A stretch of DNA of 49,753 bases from Alistipes sp. GTDB lineage: Bacteria > Bacteroidota > Bacteroidia > Bacteroidales > Rikenellaceae. The stretch covers positions 1 to 49,753 of the forward strand of contig JAFTVW010000028.1 of the NCBI GenBank assembly GCA_017465605.1. Reading direction: 5' to 3'. Under the pieces are notes generated by a model that worked only from the letters and a program-made list of their open reading frames with translations, had not been told where the DNA came from and ran no database searches. Below, in pieces: positions 9,609 to 18,700 of this stretch. How positions within the stretch are numbered: the stretch's first letter is position 1; every line of letters starts with the position of its first letter. The translations under genes were made by a program, and so were the position numbers.

Positions 9609-9616
9609 CAAATATA
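9609..9616 (-). promoter_or_regulatory. Candidate -7 box of prenyl synthase gene
   Basis: TATATTTG on the minus strand, 31 bases before the ATG, matches the Bacteroidota -7 consensus TAnnTTTG. No TTTG -33 box is present at 19-base spacing. Confidence 0.5.
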
Positions 9617-9658
9617 GTAAATTTTCGCAATTACTCACCGAAAAAAGAATGTTTTTCG

Positions 9659-9666
9659 TAACTTTG
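9659..9666 (+). promoter_or_regulatory. Candidate -7 box of the yfhO gene
   Basis: TAACTTTG fits the Bacteroidota -7 consensus and would give an untranslated leader of roughly 20 bases. The -33 box is not evident. Confidence 0.5.
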
Positions 9667-9689
9667 ACGCATTAACTAACGATATTAAG

Positions 9690-12185
9690 ATGACATTTGG
9701 CTCAAAAACTATCAGCAATACGCTCATCGCACTCGGGGCGATAGCTCTTTTCTTCGTATTATCGGCACTCTACTTTGCTCCGCAATATGGTGGTAAAGTG
9801 CTCGCCCAGCACGACGTGCAGCAATACGAAGGAATGTGCAAAGATATTCTCGACAATCGCGCAGCTACGGGCGAAGATGCCCAATGGACTGGCAATATGT
9901 TTGGCGGAATGCCCGCCTACCTGATTAACGTCAAATATCCGGGGCAGGCTGTAAAAGGGACTATCGGCAAGTGCGTGACTTTGATTGATATGCCCACATC
10001 GCTACTATTCTTCGCTATGCTGGCTATGTGGCTGGCGGCCCTGCTCTTTGGACTTGGCCCCTGGGTGGCGTTGGTGGCGGCTTTGGCATATGGTTTCTCG
10101 ACCTACTTCCTGCTAATCATCGGAGCGGGCCACATAACCAAAATGTGGGCTCTGGTATATGCACCGCTGATGATGGGCGCAACCTATTGCACGCTGCGTC
10201 GCAATATGTGGGCAGGAGCAGCCCTTACGGCACTCTTCACATCGCTCGAAATTGGAGCTAACCACCCTCAGATAACCTACTACTTCGCAATCGCTATGGC
10301 GGCGTTGTGGATTAGCGAGGGAATATATGCCTACCGCGAAAAGCGAATGGGCGATTGGGGCAAACGCACGGCTCTGCTCATAGTGGCGGGAGTGATGGCA
10401 GTAGGCTCGAACCTATCGCCACTTTGGTACACTATGAAGCACTCGTCGGAGACCACTCGTGGCGGTTCGGAGCTTGTGAGTGAGGAGGCTAAAAGCGGCA
10501 CAGATGGTTTGGATTTGGAGTATGCTACGGCGTGGAGCTATGGCAAGGCCGAGAGCTTCAATCTGCTTGTCCCCGACTTTATGGGCGGTGCATCGAGCGA
10601 CACATTTGCCAAAGATGGTGAGGTTGCCAAATCGCTCAGTCAATATGGTTTGCAGGATATGGCTCAATATCTCTCGCGCTATCGTGGTGAGCAACCCTAT
10701 ACGGCAGGCCCGACATACTTGGGAGCCGCGGCTATTGTACTGGCTATCATAGGATTGATTCTACTTCCTAATCGTCAACGCTGGTGGATTTTAGCCGCTA
10801 CGGTTATCACCCTGCTGATGTCGTGGGGCAACCACCTGATGTGGTTCACCGAGTTATTGTTTGACTATCTGCCCGGATATAATAAATTCCGCACACTCTC
10901 GATGTCACAGGTGGTGGTGCAATGGAGCGTTCCGCTCTTGGCCGCTATGGGTGTGGGATTGATTATCTCGAAAACGGCCGACAGCCGAAAGATTCAGCGT
11001 GCACTGATTTATGGAGGTGGAGCTACACTATTCGTACTGTTGGTTATGATTCTGGGAGGCCGAGCTTTGGGCGACTTCGGAATGGAGCAGAGCGGCGAGA
11101 TGCTGGGCGGACAATTCTATCAGATGCTACAACAACAAGGGGCGCAGGATTGGATAAAGAAGGGTATGCACGAGCAGATGGCGTGGGGTACGGCCTCGGC
11201 TATGGCCGATGAGCGTGCCGCCGCAATGACTGCCGATGCGTGGCGTTCACTGCTCTTTGTGATGCTCACGCTGGGTGTGCTGTGGCTCTACAACAAGCGA
11301 AAGTTGATTACCAACCCGATAACTCTATGTGTGGTTCTTGCCATTGTGGTTGGTATCGACCTTGTGAATGTTGACACTCGTTACCTCGGCCACAAAAACT
11401 TTGTCGAGGAGCGTAGCGCAAAGATTCTGCCGACAGCCGCCGACAAGCAGATTATGGCCGACAAGGATTTGGGTTACAGGGTACTCAACCTCACCGTTTC
11501 ACCTTTCAACGATGCTACAACCAGCTACTTCCATCGCTCGGTGGGAGGTTATCACGGAGCAAAGCTATCGCGTTATCAGGATATTATCGACCGCTACCTC
11601 TCGAAAATTGACGAGGGAGTGATGGATATGCTCAATGTGCGTTACGTCATCACCGAAGACGAGAGTGGCAAGCCAGCGGTGGTTACCCGCCCCTCGGCAA
11701 ATGGTGCAGCGTGGAGCGTCAAGGAGGTGGTGAGAGCTTCAACGCCACAGCAGGAGATTGAGCTCTTGGGTCGCATCGACTCTAAGCGCGAGGCGGTGAT
11801 GAGCGAGGAGTTTCTACCCGAAAACTTCAATTTGACCGATGCCGAGGTGAAGCTTGTGGAGTATCGCCCCAACTACCTGCGCTACGAGAGCAAGTCGGAG
11901 GGCAAGAGCCTAATTGTCTTCTCGGAAATTTTCACTCGCGAGGGTTGGAGCGTGAAGATTGATGGCCAAACAGCTACTCCTCTTCGTGCCAACTATATCC
12001 TGCGTGCAGTGGAGTGCCCTGATGGAGAGCACACCATCGAGTGGCAATATCGCGCTCCGAAGTGGGCTTTGATTGATGGAATAACAATGGCATTCTCGCT
12101 GGCCGTTTTGGCAGCATTTGCCGCAACAATAATACTCTATTTGCGAAATTTGCGTAATGAAAAACGACAAGAGAATAAAGCGTAA
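9690..12185 (+). CDS. YfhO family multi-pass membrane protein
   Basis: An 831-residue integral membrane protein of the YfhO family. About a dozen hydrophobic segments run from an N-terminal helix (~10-30) to ~570, followed by a soluble extracytoplasmic part (~580-800) and a last helix near 800. The family has a GT-C-like fold; Gram-positive members add sugars to lipoteichoic acid at the outer face of the membrane (family knowledge). The role in Bacteroidota is unknown. It overlaps the ftsX start by 29 bases, so the two genes are translationally linked. Confidence 0.85.
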   Translation: MTFGSKTISNTLIALGAIALFFVLSALYFAPQYGGKVLAQHDVQQYEGMCKDILDNRAATGEDAQWTGNMFGGMPAYLINVKYPGQAVKGTIGKCVTLIDMPTSLLFFAMLAMWLAALLFGLGPWVALVAALAYGFSTYFLLIIGAGHITKMWALVYAPLMMGATYCTLRRNMWAGAALTALFTSLEIGANHPQITYYFAIAMAALWISEGIYAYREKRMGDWGKRTALLIVAGVMAVGSNLSPLWYTMKHSSETTRGGSELVSEEAKSGTDGLDLEYATAWSYGKAESFNLLVPDFMGGASSDTFAKDGEVAKSLSQYGLQDMAQYLSRYRGEQPYTAGPTYLGAAAIVLAIIGLILLPNRQRWWILAATVITLLMSWGNHLMWFTELLFDYLPGYNKFRTLSMSQVVVQWSVPLLAAMGVGLIISKTADSRKIQRALIYGGGATLFVLLVMILGGRALGDFGMEQSGEMLGGQFYQMLQQQGAQDWIKKGMHEQMAWGTASAMADERAAAMTADAWRSLLFVMLTLGVLWLYNKRKLITNPITLCVVLAIVVGIDLVNVDTRYLGHKNFVEERSAKILPTAADKQIMADKDLGYRVLNLTVSPFNDATTSYFHRSVGGYHGAKLSRYQDIIDRYLSKIDEGVMDMLNVRYVITEDESGKPAVVTRPSANGAAWSVKEVVRASTPQQEIELLGRIDSKREAVMSEEFLPENFNLTDAEVKLVEYRPNYLRYESKSEGKSLIVFSEIFTREGWSVKIDGQTATPLRANYILRAVECPDGEHTIEWQYRAPKWALIDGITMAFSLAVLAAFAATIILYLRNLRNEKRQENKA

Positions 12186-13032
12186 GGTACTACGCTCATA
12201 CATCGTATCGACGGTCAGCATATCGCTGGTACTCTTTCTGTTAGGTTCGGTGGGATATATGCTCACTGCCGCCATCGGCACGGCCTTCACACTGCGCGAG
12301 AATATCACCATATCGGCCGAACTCGACAATTCGCTCACGCAGGAGCAGAAGGATAACATCTCGGCCTCACTCCAAAAGATGGAAGGAATAAGAAAGGTGG
12401 AGTATGTCGATAAAAACACAAAAATAGAAGATGCAGAGTTCCGTCGTATGTTTGCCGCCGAGATAGAGGAGATATTGTCGGAAAATCCTCTGCGAAACAG
12501 TTTCGAAGTGGCTGTTGTAAGCGATGAACGTCAGCAGATGGACGCTTTGGTTGATGAGATTTCAGCCATCGAGGGAGTGGTATATGTGGCCTATCCCGCC
12601 GCAACAATCGAGCGTCTGCACTCGACAATCAACAAAATCACAATCCTGCTCGCAGCCTTTGGAGGTGCGTTGCTTGTGATTTCGCTCATTCTGCTCAACA
12701 ACACCATACGTTTGGCCATCTACTCACGCCGCTACCTTATCAATACATTGAAGTTGGTGGGTGCAACAAAGGGCTACATTATGCGCCCCTTCTTGGCTAC
12801 TGCCGCAAAGCAGGGAATCTGGGCAGGAGTGCTGGCGAGTCTGCTTTTCGGAGGTGCTTTGGCGGCTCTGAGCGGAGCGATGCCCGAGATTGTATCGATG
12901 TCGGAGCTGATGAAAATTGGTATAACCATCGGAGCGATGATACTTTTGGGCTTGCTCATTTCGTTGTTGTTCACGACCATTGCCGTAAACAAATTTGTCA
13001 ATATGAAATCCAACAAGATTTTCCTCTATTAG
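12157..13032 (+). CDS. ftsX: Cell division protein FtsX
   Basis: A 291-residue ABC-type membrane protein with one N-terminal helix (~20-42), an extracytoplasmic domain (~43-165) and three further helices near 165, 220 and 265, the standard FtsX layout. With the ATPase FtsE (not in this window) it links the divisome to peptidoglycan hydrolases. The first 29 bases overlap the 3' end of the YfhO gene in another frame. The order ftsX-DUF3098-uppP-truB-queA that follows is a conserved Bacteroidota cluster (recalled, not searched). Confidence 0.92.
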   Translation: MKNDKRIKRKVLRSYIVSTVSISLVLFLLGSVGYMLTAAIGTAFTLRENITISAELDNSLTQEQKDNISASLQKMEGIRKVEYVDKNTKIEDAEFRRMFAAEIEEILSENPLRNSFEVAVVSDERQQMDALVDEISAIEGVVYVAYPAATIERLHSTINKITILLAAFGGALLVISLILLNNTIRLAIYSRRYLINTLKLVGATKGYIMRPFLATAAKQGIWAGVLASLLFGGALAALSGAMPEIVSMSELMKIGITIGAMILLGLLISLLFTTIAVNKFVNMKSNKIFLY

Positions 13033-13118
13033 CGATTTGTTCGCCACATTAGGATTTACAACAAGCCGCTTCCCACCTGAGCGGCACAAAGATTACGATA
13101 ATTAAAACAAGTGATAAT

Positions 13119-13391
13119 ATGAAACAATTTTTACAACGTCTGCGCGAGCGTTTTGCTGCGCTCAGCGATAAGAACGATGCCGAAATGCCACTCACGATGC
13201 GCAACTATGTGCTTATGGGCGTGGGCCTCATAGCCATTATTTTGGGTATGGTACTAATGTGTGGCGGCGGAAGCGAAGACCCCAACCAATTCAACTACGA
13301 GATGTTCTCGTGGCGACGTATCACGTTGGCCCCGATTATTATCGTGGGAGGTTTCGTGTTTGAGATTTACGCCTTGATGAAGAAATTTTAG
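13119..13391 (+). CDS. DUF3098 small membrane protein
   Basis: A 90-residue protein with two hydrophobic helices (~30-47 and ~70-87) joined by a short loop, matching the DUF3098 family common beside ftsX and uppP in Bacteroidota. Function is unknown; the context suggests a role near the divisome or envelope synthesis (inference). A perfect stem CTTCTTAA/TTAAGAAG with a TAAG loop follows at 13410-13429, without a strong T-run. Confidence 0.8.
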   Translation: MKQFLQRLRERFAALSDKNDAEMPLTMRNYVLMGVGLIAIILGMVLMCGGGSEDPNQFNYEMFSWRRITLAPIIIVGGFVFEIYALMKKF

Positions 13392-13495
13392 CGATTTTCC
13401 GCTAGGATACTTCTTAATAAGTTAAGAAGGCATATTCTTTAATGACGCATACTTTTTTAACAAAAATTCAAACAGTTTCAAAATAACCCAAACAA

Positions 13496-14290
13496 ATGAC
13501 AGTTTTAGAATCAATAATTCTCGGTGCAGTACAGGGTCTCACCGAATTTTTACCCGTTTCAAGTAGTGGTCACCTGCAAATCGCTAAGGCTCTGCTGGGT
13601 GTCGAAATCGAGGAGAATCTCGTGTTTGATGTGACACTCCACGCCGCAACGGTGCTTAGTACAATTTTTATCCTATGGCCCGAAGTGAAGCGTCTCATCG
13701 TGGGACTCTTCTCGCGCCACTTCAACGAGGAGCAGGCATACGTCTTGAAGATTATACTTTCGATGATTCCCATCGGAATCGTAGGATTCGCATTCAAGGA
13801 TTACCTCAACGCAATGCTCGAATCGCCATATATCCTCACAATCGTTGGTTGTATGTTGCTCCTGACGGCCGTTCTGCTCTCGTTTGCATACTACGCACGT
13901 CCACGACAGAAGGAGCAAATCTCATATCGCGATGCATTCATCATCGGTCTGTCGCAGGCTGTGGCAGCTATGCCCGGACTCTCACGCTCAGGCACGACAA
14001 TCGCTACGGGTATCATCTTGGGTAACAACAAAGGTGCTGTGGCGCAGTTCTCGTTCCTGATGGTATTGGTGCCAATTTTGGGCGAGATGTTCCTCAATGT
14101 AGTGAAGGGTGAGTTGGTGCTTGGCTCAATCGGTACGCTACCTTTGGTATGCGGATTCATCACATCGTTTGTGGTGGGTTGCTTGGCCTGCAAATTTATG
14201 ATTGGTATCGTCAAGCGTGGTAAACTCATCTGGTTTGCCGCCTACTGCGCAGTGGCAGGTGTGGTGTCTATCGTATGCAATCTTATATAA
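13496..14290 (+). CDS. uppP: Undecaprenyl-diphosphatase
   Basis: A 264-residue membrane enzyme (UppP/BacA) that dephosphorylates undecaprenyl diphosphate to recycle the lipid carrier of peptidoglycan and surface glycans. Both signature regions are present: [11 protein letters not shown] near the N-terminus and [10 protein letters not shown] in the second half. The hydrophobic profile fits the family, and the length is typical. It lies between the DUF3098 gene and truB. Confidence 0.96.
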   Translation: MTVLESIILGAVQGLTEFLPVSSSGHLQIAKALLGVEIEENLVFDVTLHAATVLSTIFILWPEVKRLIVGLFSRHFNEEQAYVLKIILSMIPIGIVGFAFKDYLNAMLESPYILTIVGCMLLLTAVLLSFAYYARPRQKEQISYRDAFIIGLSQAVAAMPGLSRSGTTIATGIILGNNKGAVAQFSFLMVLVPILGEMFLNVVKGELVLGSIGTLPLVCGFITSFVVGCLACKFMIGIVKRGKLIWFAAYCAVAGVVSIVCNLI

Positions 14291-14347
14291 GACGTAGGCA
14301 AGGCACATACTATATTATAATTATATATCACCTACATAATTTAAGCA

Positions 14348-15067
14348 ATGGCTAATACAGAAGCACTTACGGGAATAGATTTCCGCGAGGGTTATATTGC
14401 CGTCATCGACAAGCCCTTGGAGTGGACCTCTACCGATGTGGTGCGTAAAATAAAATATGCCCTGAGCAATAAGCTCGGATATAAGAAAATCAAAGTCGGC
14501 CACGCTGGCACACTCGACCCGCTGGCTACGGGAGTGCTATTGGTCTGCATAGGCAAGGCAACAAAGATGGTTGATGCGCTGCAAGCCGAGGAGAAGGAGT
14601 ATGTGGCCGAGTTGGAGTTGGGAGCATCGACCCCCAGCTTCGATATGGAGCACCCCATCGACAAGCGATACCCAACCGAACACATCACGCGCGAGATGAT
14701 AGAGAAGGCCCTCTCCGACCTTTCGGGAGAGCGACTGCAAGCACCTCCAATCTATTCGGCAAAGAAGGTTGAAGGTGTCCGCGCCTACGAATTTGCCCGC
14801 GCAGGTGAGCAGGTGGAGTTACGCAAAGCACTCATCAACATCTACGAGATGGAGATTCTCTCGTTGGAGATGCCTATTTTGAAGATTCGTGTGCGTTGCA
14901 GCAAAGGCACATATATCCGTTCACTCGCTGCCGAGATTGGTGAAGCAGTTGGTAGTGGAGCCTACTTGCGTTCGCTCCGAAGAACCCGAAGTGGCGGTTT
15001 TACAGCCGAAAATGGCTACGAATTGAATTTTTTTATGGAAAAGTTGGCCGAGTGTGAAACAAAATAG
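14348..15067 (+). CDS. truB: tRNA pseudouridine(55) synthase
   Basis: A 239-residue TruB, forming pseudouridine at position 55 of the tRNA T-loop. The catalytic aspartate is Asp57 within GHAGTLDPLATG; the KxxVGH region and the C-terminal GTYIRSLA block are conserved. It lacks a PUA extension, as is common in Bacteroidota. It starts 57 bases after uppP and is followed 65 bases later by queA, another tRNA-modification gene. Confidence 0.96.
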   Translation: MANTEALTGIDFREGYIAVIDKPLEWTSTDVVRKIKYALSNKLGYKKIKVGHAGTLDPLATGVLLVCIGKATKMVDALQAEEKEYVAELELGASTPSFDMEHPIDKRYPTEHITREMIEKALSDLSGERLQAPPIYSAKKVEGVRAYEFARAGEQVELRKALINIYEMEILSLEMPILKIRVRCSKGTYIRSLAAEIGEAVGSGAYLRSLRRTRSGGFTAENGYELNFFMEKLAECETK

Positions 15068-15132
15068 CGAAAATATCGTATTATTTTTGATATTTGTGTC
15101 TTTCACACCTCAAATTATAAGAAAAACAATTT

Positions 15133-16182
15133 ATGAAGTTATCTCAGTACGGTTACGACTTTAAGACCGAAATGCTGGCTCAATACCCCGTTGAGAATCG
15201 CGACGAATCGCGTTTGATGGTGGTAAATAGGGCCAACGGGACTATCGAACACAGAATTTTCAAGGAGATAATCGAGTATTTCGACGAGAAGGACCTCTTC
15301 CTTTTCAACGACACCAAAGTATTCCCCGCTCGCCTATATGGTAACAAGGAGAAGACCGGTGCCGAAATCGAGATATTTTTATTGCGCGAGTTGAATCGCG
15401 AGTTGCGCTTGTGGGACGTTCTGGTTGACCCAGCACGCAAAATCCGTATCGGTAATAAGCTCTACTTCGGTGAGGACGATATGATGGGTGCCGAGGTTAT
15501 CGACAACACCACTTCGCGTGGTCGTACCCTCCGTTTCCTCTTCGATGGCTCATACGAGGAGTTCAAAGAGGCTCTCTATCGTTTGGGCGAGACTCCGCTG
15601 CCACGTTGGGTACGCGACAAGGTCGAGGAGCAGGACGCCGAGCGTTATCAGACAATCTACGCCAAGCACGAGGGTGCAGTGGCTGCTCCAACGGCCGGTA
15701 TGCACTTCTCGAAGCATCTGCTCAAACGAATGGAAATCAAGGGCATTGATTCGGCCTTCATTACTCTGCACGCTGGATTGGGGAACTTCCGTACGGTAGA
15801 TGTGGAGGATCTCTCGAAGCACAAGATGGATTCAGAGCAGTTCATCGTATCGGAGGAGGCAGCTCAGAGCGTAAACGCAGCTAAGCGCGAGGGTCACAAG
15901 GTTGTGGCTATCGGTACAACCGTTATGCGAACAATCGAGACAGCTGTTTCGACAGGCGGAATGATTAAGCCTATGGAGGGCTGGACCAATAAATTCATCT
16001 TCTGCCCATACGACTTCACCGTTGCAAATGCTATGGTATCGAACTTCCATCTCCCTTACTCAACACAGCTTATGATGGTAGCTGCATTTGGTGGCTACGA
16101 TTGTGTGATGAACGCCTACAAGGTGGCTACTGAGGAGGGATACCGATTCGGTACTTACGGCGATGCTATGCTGATTTTATAG
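15133..16182 (+). CDS. queA: S-adenosylmethionine:tRNA ribosyltransferase-isomerase
   Basis: A 349-residue QueA. It transfers and isomerises the ribosyl part of S-adenosylmethionine onto preQ1-modified tRNA to give epoxyqueuosine. Family blocks are visible: [14 protein letters not shown] near 60, the APTAGMHFS segment near 185, the [11 protein letters not shown] block and the C-terminal [12 protein letters not shown] segment. Another queuosine gene, queD, lies at 38973-39425, so the genome makes preQ1 or queuosine but the genes are not in one operon. Confidence 0.96.
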   Translation: MKLSQYGYDFKTEMLAQYPVENRDESRLMVVNRANGTIEHRIFKEIIEYFDEKDLFLFNDTKVFPARLYGNKEKTGAEIEIFLLRELNRELRLWDVLVDPARKIRIGNKLYFGEDDMMGAEVIDNTTSRGRTLRFLFDGSYEEFKEALYRLGETPLPRWVRDKVEEQDAERYQTIYAKHEGAVAAPTAGMHFSKHLLKRMEIKGIDSAFITLHAGLGNFRTVDVEDLSKHKMDSEQFIVSEEAAQSVNAAKREGHKVVAIGTTVMRTIETAVSTGGMIKPMEGWTNKFIFCPYDFTVANAMVSNFHLPYSTQLMMVAAFGGYDCVMNAYKVATEEGYRFGTYGDAMLIL

Positions 16183-16193
16183 AAAAATTTTAT

Positions 16194-16201
16194 TATATTT
16201 G
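16194..16201 (+). promoter_or_regulatory. Candidate -7 box before the GT5-domain gene
   Basis: TATATTTG starts 12 bases after the queA stop codon and ends 22 bases before the next ATG, a good position for a -7 box. A -33 TTTG is not visible, as that region lies in the queA coding sequence. Confidence 0.5.
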
Positions 16202-16223
16202 CACTTTGTAAAAACCCAAAACA

Positions 16224-17030
16224 ATGGCTTCACGCAAGATACTCTACGTTTGTCAGGAGATTATGCCTTACTTGCCAGAGAGCGAACTTTCGAGTCTTAG
16301 CCGCCACCTCGCACAAGCTATGCAAGAGCGTGGTAACGAGATTCGTACGTTTATGCCCCGCTATGGCTGCATCAACGAGCGTCGCAATCAGTTGCACGAA
16401 GTAATCCGTTTGTCGGGAATGAATCTTATCATCGACGACAACGACCACCAGCTCATTATCAAGGTTGCCTCGATTCCGTCGGCACGAATCCAGATATATT
16501 TTATCGATAACGACGATTTCTTCTCTCGCAAGGCCACACTGACCGATGCCGAGGGCAAGGAGTTCGCCGACAACGACGAGCGTGCAATATTTTTCGCACG
16601 CGGCGTGTTGGAGACTGTTCGTAAACTCAACTGGACCCCAACTGTGGTTCACTGTATGGGTTGGATGTCGGCTATCACTCCAATCTACTTGAAGAAGGTC
16701 TTTAACGATGACCCTCTATTCCGCGATGTGAAGGTTGTTGTGACACTCTGTAACGACCGCTTCGAGCAGAATTTGAGCGAGGAATTTGACCAGAAGATAG
16801 CAAATGAGGGCGTAAAAGATGAAAATCTTGCCAATTTATCGTCTGCATCATACGAAAATCTCTATCGCTTCGTTATTGATTATGCCGATGGTATAGTCGT
16901 TGCGTCAGAGCAGGCCGACACATCGCTGGTGGAGTATGCCCGCCAGAGTGGCAAGCCAATGCTCGAATACCAGCAACCCGAAGGCGATGAGTTTTTCGAT
17001 AATTACAACAACTTTTATGAAAAATTATAA
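16224..17030 (+). CDS. Half-length glycogen/starch synthase (GT5) domain protein
   Basis: A 268-residue cytoplasmic protein matching only the N-terminal Rossmann half of GT5 glycogen synthases, which are ~480 residues or more. The opening block reads QEIMPYLPESELSSLSRHLA, in the place where true GT5 enzymes carry the ADP-glucose-binding Lys-x-Gly-Gly loop; that loop is absent. The C-terminal nucleotide-binding half is also missing, and the gene ends normally, so this is a family-specific short form and not a truncation. It probably has lost catalysis and could bind or regulate (inference). Its end overlaps the DUF4270 gene by 14 bases. Confidence 0.8.
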   Translation: MASRKILYVCQEIMPYLPESELSSLSRHLAQAMQERGNEIRTFMPRYGCINERRNQLHEVIRLSGMNLIIDDNDHQLIIKVASIPSARIQIYFIDNDDFFSRKATLTDAEGKEFADNDERAIFFARGVLETVRKLNWTPTVVHCMGWMSAITPIYLKKVFNDDPLFRDVKVVVTLCNDRFEQNLSEEFDQKIANEGVKDENLANLSSASYENLYRFVIDYADGIVVASEQADTSLVEYARQSGKPMLEYQQPEGDEFFDNYNNFYEKL

Positions 17031-18633
17031 CAGAATATACTCTCTGATTGCAAGTTGCGCAATAGTGGTTACAACCTTGTTCGCCACCCTCACGGGCTGT
17101 ACGACTAAGGCTGATTACTCGTTGGGAGAGGAGCTCGTACCCGGAAACCAGCAGATGTCGGTTCACTACCGTCTCTATCGCGACGGAGTATTGAGCGAGG
17201 CTAATCAGGAGGATAAACCCTGTAAGATTTTCGAGACACGTCTGTTTATGACCGACTCGGTTATGTCGCACAAACTCGGAGAGTTTTACTTGGGAGTACA
17301 GAACGATGAGCGTTTCGGAGAGCGACGTTTGAGCTTTTCGAGCCAATACCTCTTTATGAGTGGCATCGACGACTCGACAGGTTTCGGTTATCGCCCAATC
17401 TACGATTCGATGATGTTCCGCTTTAAGGTCGATACCTTCTCTGGCGATACCACCAAGCCCATCAAGTACAACGTCTATGCGTTGGTTGACGATATTGTAG
17501 ATGAGAACTCAAAGGATAGTGTGTTCTTCATCTCATACGACCCCGTAAAGGAGGGTCACTTGACAGCCGATGCAAAGCCAATCTTTACATTCGAGTTCCC
17601 CAACCCTGCCAAAGGTGTATATACAACCTCTGATGCAGTGCGTATGCAGGAGACCGAGGCATCGAGAGCTTTCATCAAAAAGCTCTTGTGTATGGAGCAG
17701 TTGGACGCCAACGGATTGGCAAACCACAACATCGAATACTACCTCTCGGATTCGACTTTCATTCGTAACTTTATGGGATTGTATATCGAGGCCGACCGCG
17801 AGCAGGTAATCGATGGCATAGGTTCGGCATTCTCATTCGACCCCACGCTCACAGGTATCAGCGTACACGGACGTACACGCAACCCGGGTGCCGATGCCGA
17901 TATTGTTATCGACACAATCAATATGTCGTACTACTTTGCCGATACATACGCTCAGGGTTATGGAAATATCCACGCACAGCGTGTGGAGTACGATTACAGC
18001 CAAACCGAGTTTGCAGACCTCCCAATGAACGAGAGCGATGTGAACCGTGCAGAGGTTACGAAGGGTTATGTAGATGCGTGTGGAGGTGTGATTACCGAGT
18101 TGCGTCTGACCGACGACTTCCTCTACTCGTTGCGTAACATCAACACTACGGGTGACGCCGAGTACTCGTCGGCTGCAATCAATCAGGCCGAGATTAGCGT
18201 ATATGTCGAGGGCGCAGAGTATGATTATCACCTGATGGACCCAATCAAAACGGGTGAGTTGATGAACAAGTCGCTTCCTCGATTGGGTATGTACCTCAAT
18301 TATAAGAACTTGACCCCAATCACCGACTATATGTACACCAACGAGCAGTCGGGCGGTGTGCTGGCCTATAACGGCTATATGAATAGAAGTTTGGCCTGCT
18401 ACCAGATGAACGTAACGTCTTATTTCCAAGCCTTGATGAACGATGTGCTGGAACTTAAACCCGAAGCCGACGGTTCGCTCGATTTCAGCAAGATGAGACT
18501 TCCGCGAACAATCTTCCTTGGGCCCGATGCGCTGGATAACTTCTCGTTTAACCGCTCGGTGATTCAAGGCGGAAACAGCGAACTCAATCCAGCAAGTATA
18601 GATATCAAGCTGACATACACATTGATAAAGTAG
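17017..18633 (+). CDS. DUF4270 lipoprotein
   Basis: A 538-residue protein when started at the ATG at 17017, which overlaps the previous gene by 14 bases and places a lipoprotein signal at the N-terminus, with lipobox TLTGC and lipidated Cys28. Longer starts in frame (from 16900) would bury the signal and were rejected. The rest is beta-rich and fits DUF4270, a Bacteroidota family of unknown function. A strong terminator follows. Confidence 0.87.
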   Translation: MKNYNRIYSLIASCAIVVTTLFATLTGCTTKADYSLGEELVPGNQQMSVHYRLYRDGVLSEANQEDKPCKIFETRLFMTDSVMSHKLGEFYLGVQNDERFGERRLSFSSQYLFMSGIDDSTGFGYRPIYDSMMFRFKVDTFSGDTTKPIKYNVYALVDDIVDENSKDSVFFISYDPVKEGHLTADAKPIFTFEFPNPAKGVYTTSDAVRMQETEASRAFIKKLLCMEQLDANGLANHNIEYYLSDSTFIRNFMGLYIEADREQVIDGIGSAFSFDPTLTGISVHGRTRNPGADADIVIDTINMSYYFADTYAQGYGNIHAQRVEYDYSQTEFADLPMNESDVNRAEVTKGYVDACGGVITELRLTDDFLYSLRNINTTGDAEYSSAAINQAEISVYVEGAEYDYHLMDPIKTGELMNKSLPRLGMYLNYKNLTPITDYMYTNEQSGGVLAYNGYMNRSLACYQMNVTSYFQALMNDVLELKPEADGSLDFSKMRLPRTIFLGPDALDNFSFNRSVIQGGNSELNPASIDIKLTYTLIK

Positions 18634-18646
18634 CAATTAGTATAAC

Positions 18647-18682
18647 ACGACAAACCTAAGTGACCACTTAGGTTTTTGTCGT
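18647..18682 (+). terminator. Terminator after DUF4270 gene
   Basis: Stem ACGACAAACCTAAGTG / ACTTAGGTTTTTGTCGT with an ACC loop (one extra T in the right arm), directly before the topA start. The A and T runs within the stem allow it to work on both strands. Confidence 0.85.
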
Positions 18683-18700
18683 ATTAGAAGAAGAAATAAA

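Noticed and set aside
16900-17016. Longer start for the DUF4270 lipoprotein
   Set aside because: It would bury the lipoprotein signal and extend the overlap with the previous gene; the ATG at 17017 gives a normal lipobox.
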